Assembly (NCBI GenBank): GCA_009731375.1
Contig: BJOX01000223.1
Span: 171,439 to 211,723 of the forward strand
Reading direction: 5' to 3'
From: Paulinella micropora
Lineage: Eukaryota > Cercozoa > Imbricatea > Euglyphida
Length of the DNA stretch: 40,285 nucleotides
The translations under genes and the position numbers were made by a program. Shown piece by piece: positions 1 to 40,285 of this stretch (position 1 is the stretch's first letter; every line of letters starts with the position of its first letter). The notes under the pieces were generated by a model, which ran no database searches, was not told where the DNA came from, and saw nothing but the letters and a program-made list of their open reading frames with translations.

Positions 1-366
1 TAAAGTATTAACCCGATGCCCAGCTAAGCCGTGATGTTTGCACGGAAGGGACTGATACAGGCGATACCAAACCTCCCTAGTACCAGGCGGGGCCAGGGCT
101 CGTTCCATAAGCGGCCCTTGCAGAACGAGCTCCCACCTCCGTTAAAGAGGACCCAGTAAGCAGATGGAGTTTCGAGACTGTTCGACAGTCTAGTATAAAC
201 CGACAGAGCGCTGTGGGTTTTGATCCGGGCTCAACAAGCGAGAAAGGGCACCCTGAGGGAACAGAATTGTGCTTCCCGTCGCTATTTCGGCATGTGACTT
301 ATAGGCGTATGGCTAGGCACACTAAGGCACCCCACCACGGGCCCAGCACACCCACACCATGCCCTA
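1..366 (-). repeat. TATC-tailed short element, copy 1 (cut by the window edge)
   Basis: Contains GTATTAACCCGATGCCCAGC, TTCGACAGTCTAGTATAAAC and CCTGAGGGAACAGAATTGTG; the same ~470-bp sequence occurs at 4465-4938 and 25205-25680. No ORF is present. (GATA)n follows on the right. Confidence 0.8.
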
Positions 367-368
367 AT

Positions 369-436
<68 letters not shown>

Positions 437-475
437 CAGGTAGATAGATAGAAAGAAAGATAGATAGATAGACAG

Positions 476-551
<76 letters not shown>

Positions 552-568
552 GGATAGATGGATAGATG

Positions 569-641
<73 letters not shown>

Positions 642-697
642 GTAGGTAGGTATATCTATCTATCTATCTATCTATTTATCTATTTATCTATCTATCC

Positions 698-755
<58 letters not shown>
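367..755. repeat. (GATA)n then (TATC)n palindrome
   Basis: About 290 bp of GATA switch at 655 to about 100 bp of TATC, so the tract can fold back on itself. Similar switches occur at 20626, 30976 and 31113. Confidence 0.9.
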
Positions 756-762
756 GGCTGAC

Positions 763-833
763 CGTAGGCGTGGGGCCAGGAATGGTAGCAGCACATAAAG
801 GGAGGACGGCACTACCAGACTCAACCAGTATGT
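763..833 (-). CDS. Possible later exon of the APMAP-like gene
   Basis: Between ACTTTGTAG and CTACG|GTCAGC, a phase 1 reading gives ILVESGSAVLPLCAATIPG and PTPT. This could correspond to the VSG....LFxxxxPGxPDN region expected next in APMAP. A copy of its 5' part lies at 919-975, as around other exons here. The phase with exon 7 would require one more exon in the gap. The match is weak. Confidence 0.3.
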
Positions 834-859
834 CTACAAAGTTATGCTCATACTACATA

Positions 860-1196
860 TATAAGCATAGTGGCTGTGTGTGTATGGAAGCATGTGTGTG
901 TGTGTGTGTGTTTGTTGTTGTAGCAGCACATAAGGCGAGGAAGGGACCACCTGACTAAGCCAGTATGTCTAAAAAGATATACATACACTATGTGTATAAT
1001 AGTATATACTCTTCTTGCGCTTGCGTGTGTCTTTGCGTGTGCCTGTAGGCGTGCGTCTAGGTGTGTGTAGGTGTGCATGTGTGTGTGTGTGTGTGTGTGT
1101 GTTTATTTGTATACTTATGGGTTTAGATATGTATGCGTATATGTACATAAAATATCTATATACATACCGAACAGAAAGAAAGAAGACAGTCGGATT

Positions 1197-1232
<36 letters not shown>

Positions 1233-1238
1233 TTTGTA

Positions 1239-1269
<31 letters not shown>

Positions 1270-1291
1270 ATGTTTGTGTGTGTGTGAAAGC

Positions 1292-1385
<94 letters not shown>

Positions 1386-1485
1386 TGTGAGTGAGAGAGG
1401 GAGTGAAGGAGAGAGAGTGTGTGTGAGTGAGATAGCGTGTGTATGTGTGTGTGAGAGAGTGAGAGTGTGAGTGTGTGTGTGTGTG
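860..1485. repeat. (GT)n and (GA)n tracts
   Basis: Dinucleotide repeats with interruptions up to the 703-bp gap. Nothing gene-like was seen between 980 and 1485. Confidence 0.85.
919..975 (-). pseudogene. Second copy of the 763-833 island
   Basis: TTTTTAGACATACTGGCTTA and TTATGTGCTGCTAC repeat the start of the 833-763 candidate exon. The copy has a TAG in the phase 1 frame and runs into (AAC)n and (AC)n. Confidence 0.5.
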
Positions 1486-2188
1486 NNNNNNNNNNNNNNN
1501 NNNNNNNNNNNNNNNNNNNNNNNNNNNNNNNNNNNNNNNNNNNNNNNNNNNNNNNNNNNNNNNNNNNNNNNNNNNNNNNNNNNNNNNNNNNNNNNNNNNN
1601 NNNNNNNNNNNNNNNNNNNNNNNNNNNNNNNNNNNNNNNNNNNNNNNNNNNNNNNNNNNNNNNNNNNNNNNNNNNNNNNNNNNNNNNNNNNNNNNNNNNN
1701 NNNNNNNNNNNNNNNNNNNNNNNNNNNNNNNNNNNNNNNNNNNNNNNNNNNNNNNNNNNNNNNNNNNNNNNNNNNNNNNNNNNNNNNNNNNNNNNNNNNN
1801 NNNNNNNNNNNNNNNNNNNNNNNNNNNNNNNNNNNNNNNNNNNNNNNNNNNNNNNNNNNNNNNNNNNNNNNNNNNNNNNNNNNNNNNNNNNNNNNNNNNN
1901 NNNNNNNNNNNNNNNNNNNNNNNNNNNNNNNNNNNNNNNNNNNNNNNNNNNNNNNNNNNNNNNNNNNNNNNNNNNNNNNNNNNNNNNNNNNNNNNNNNNN
2001 NNNNNNNNNNNNNNNNNNNNNNNNNNNNNNNNNNNNNNNNNNNNNNNNNNNNNNNNNNNNNNNNNNNNNNNNNNNNNNNNNNNNNNNNNNNNNNNNNNNN
2101 NNNNNNNNNNNNNNNNNNNNNNNNNNNNNNNNNNNNNNNNNNNNNNNNNNNNNNNNNNNNNNNNNNNNNNNNNNNNNNNNNNNNNNNN

Positions 2189-9441
<7,253 letters not shown>

Positions 9442-9748
9442 CCCGGAAGTCGTAGTCCTGTTCCTCCTCTCTGTTCACGATGGAAAGGATATCCAGAAAG
9501 AGCTTGGTGCAGTCCTTAGGCACACACTCGCTGCAATCGACACCTTTCTTCTTGGACTTGCACCAATCGACACCTTTCTTCTTGGACTTGGACTTCATCC
9601 CTCCTCTCGACTTTCCGAGCAATCTTCTGCGTTGGTCATCCTCTGCAAGCTTCACTTCGTCGCTCAGTGGGCGCCCCGACGTGGCAAATAACAGTGAAAC
9701 TGAAAGCAGAACCACTACTACAAGCACCAACTCCTTTGCTGCGAACAT

Positions 9749-10341
9749 TGCCTACGTGAGTGAGGAGAGGAGGAGGAGGAGGAGAGGAGGGGGGGAGGGG
9801 GGGGGGGGGGGGGGNNNNNNNNNNCCTTCTGTTTGATAGAGCTGCCATTTCCTTGAGCTGGAAGAAGACAAGGCTCACGGTCTTCTCACAGCATCTGGTG
9901 CTTACAACTGCAAATCTCCGAAGCTACTTATTCCGTCCAACTTTCTCCACGAAGAAAGACCCAGAGAGGAGAGGAATCAAGTGCGTAAGACAAAAGAAGC
10001 AGCGCCCATGCCCTTCAGAGAAAACAAGGCAATGCTTCATTCTTTCTTGCTCTCGAGAGGGTCTTTCTCAATTTCTGTCAGCTACTTATCCGCCCGTGGA
10101 GAAAGATGAAGAAAGACCCAGAGGGAGAGGAATCAAGTGTGTAAGACAAAAGAGCAGCGCCCATTCCATTTCTTTCTTGCTCTCGCGAGGTCTTTCTCCA
10201 AAAATGGAGCAAATTCAAGTCTGCATAAGTCAGTTAATTGCCAACTAATCCTGCACGGAAGCCAAAAATCAGGGAAACTAAAATCCGGGCCGACCGTTCT
10301 GGACGCTTTTTCGGGACCGACCTTTTCCCAACTACGTAAGC
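9749..10341. promoter_or_regulatory. Shared intergenic region between two divergent genes, with a tandem duplication
   Basis: Both genes start outward from here, so it probably holds both promoters and both 5' UTRs. It contains a purine/G run with a 10-N gap (9770-9824). It also holds two imperfect tandem copies (about 9914-10079 and 10080-10203) of a block that includes GAAAGACCCAGAG, GAGGAATCAAGTG and AGCAGCGCCCAT. No TATA box is clear. The promoter role is inferred from position. Confidence 0.5.
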
Positions 10342-39336
<28,995 letters not shown>

Positions 39337-40285
39337 AGACCTTGTCACTTGTTTGGACGCAGAAGTACAGTCTGCAGCTGATATGGGTAAAAAGGGTAAA
39401 TTGGTAAAAAGCTGGTGCCACAGTACCAGAACAATTACTAAAAGGGACTGCATTAATAACTAATAATCATAACAGTAACGACTACTACTATTACTGCGGA
39501 CAATCAAGAGGAAAAATCTTTGTTTTTTAATTAATACTCAAAATAAGAATTAGTGACAGGAATAAGAAATAGTCGTTTTTTACTTTAAATTAATTTTCAA
39601 ATTAAGAATTAACAAATCAATGAGTCAGTCTCAGATTCTAGAGCCACATTAATTAGCTTGAAAAGCAAGTTATTAATAAAAGAACTAGAAGAACAGTGTC
39701 TGTAGTGTGGAAACTTTCAACAAAAAAAAAACGACTCATCACACGCTTAACAGGCGAAAAAAGAGAGAGTCCAGTGAGACTATTGAATCGAACTCAGCAA
39801 GTGAACAAGAGACTAAGAATTCAAATATTAATATTAATACTAATAATATTATTGTACTCATGCAAGAGAAAAACTAAAAACATTCAATTGCTACGTGACT
39901 CGCCGACTGCACTATTATATTAATATTACAATAATATGAACTTTCAATGAATATTACAACCAAACTTATGATACATACGGTATTGTGTATTAATATGGAG
40001 ACTCGAGAGACTTATGCTAGCGCGGCGGCCACCGCAACAGTAATTACATACCATACAAACACATCAAAATTGTTTCAAATGTCTTCCGCAGCCGATTAAA
40101 AAAAAATTAAAAAAATAATAAAAAAAAAATTTAAAAAAAATAAAAAAAAAAAAAAAAAAAAACACTCATAGCAGGATTTGGACCTGCTTAAAAAACACAA
40201 GTGTCACTATGGCATGTGCAAGAGGTGAACCTGATCAAAGAAACTTTGATTTCTACATATTTACGGCATGCAGTGTTCGTACGCG
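39337..40285. other. AT-rich unique sequence after the plus-strand gene
   Basis: Contains the 3' UTR and a polyadenylation signal, then AT-rich sequence with a poly(A)-rich stretch (40099-40162). A short inverted GCAGGATTTGGACCTGC hairpin (40171-40187) resembles a tRNA T-arm, but no cloverleaf could be completed. No gene was seen. Confidence 0.5.
39675..39680 (+). terminator. Polyadenylation signal AATAAA
   Basis: An AATAAA hexamer 339 bp after the TGA of the plus-strand gene, in AT-rich unique sequence with no further exon-like island. It is a reasonable end for the transcript, by inference from position. Confidence 0.5.

Noticed and set aside
1-366. Ribosomal or other structural RNA gene
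   Set aside because: The sequence is compact and repeated three times, but no rRNA, SRP or snRNA motif was recognised; the shared TATC tail fits a retroelement.
40158-40230. tRNA gene on the minus strand
   Set aside because: Only a T-arm-like hairpin is present; no acceptor pairing, and the T-loop lacks TTC.

Overview
This is eukaryotic DNA: intron-rich, with many microsatellites and retroelements. The coding sequence was found by reading small non-repetitive islands between microsatellite tracts, checking splice sites, and requiring intron phases to agree from exon to exon. An animal or another intron-rich eukaryote with a large genome is most likely. The species cannot be fixed from the sequence. 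Runs of N (703 bp at 1486-2188, and at 8353-8362, 8912-8938, 9815-9824, 11718-11921, 13783-14028, 20431-20440, 20819-20828, 22326-22343, 26231-26281, 34586-34933, 36384-36938) are assembly gaps.

Two genes diverge from a region of about 0.6 kb (9749-10341). Leftwards on the minus strand is a gene for an APMAP / strictosidine-synthase-like beta-propeller protein. Seven exons run from 9441 to 2345 with matching phases; its 3' end is missing or lies past the left edge or the 703-bp gap. Rightwards on the plus strand is a 29-kb gene of 21 small coding exons (10342-39336). They join in phase into a 492-residue product. The N-terminal ~210 residues are a complete 5'(3')-deoxyribonucleotidase (NT5C-like, HAD fold). 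The C-terminal ~220 residues match the UPF0687/C20orf27 (ADISSP) family. This is either a gene fusion or two abutting genes.

The long first introns hold retroelements. These are a LINE reverse-transcriptase fragment (7633-8352, frameshifted), the C-terminal part of another LINE (13056-13550), an almost complete but broken R2/NeSL-like LINE with a restriction-like endonuclease (15558-19460, minus), tRNA-derived SINEs (10794-11717 and 34934-35093) and several short dispersed families. The rest is mostly (GATA)n, (ATGT)n, (CT)n, (AAC)n, (GAA)n, (AAT)n, (GAT)n and (CTTA)n.

The most unusual signal is that many exons are surrounded by partial copies of themselves embedded in microsatellite. Copies of the 5' half of an exon, with its acceptor, lie upstream. 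Copies of the 3' half, with its donor, lie downstream. Several copies have lost a splice site. I call these exon-edge echoes; they occur in both genes, and one exon has six of them.
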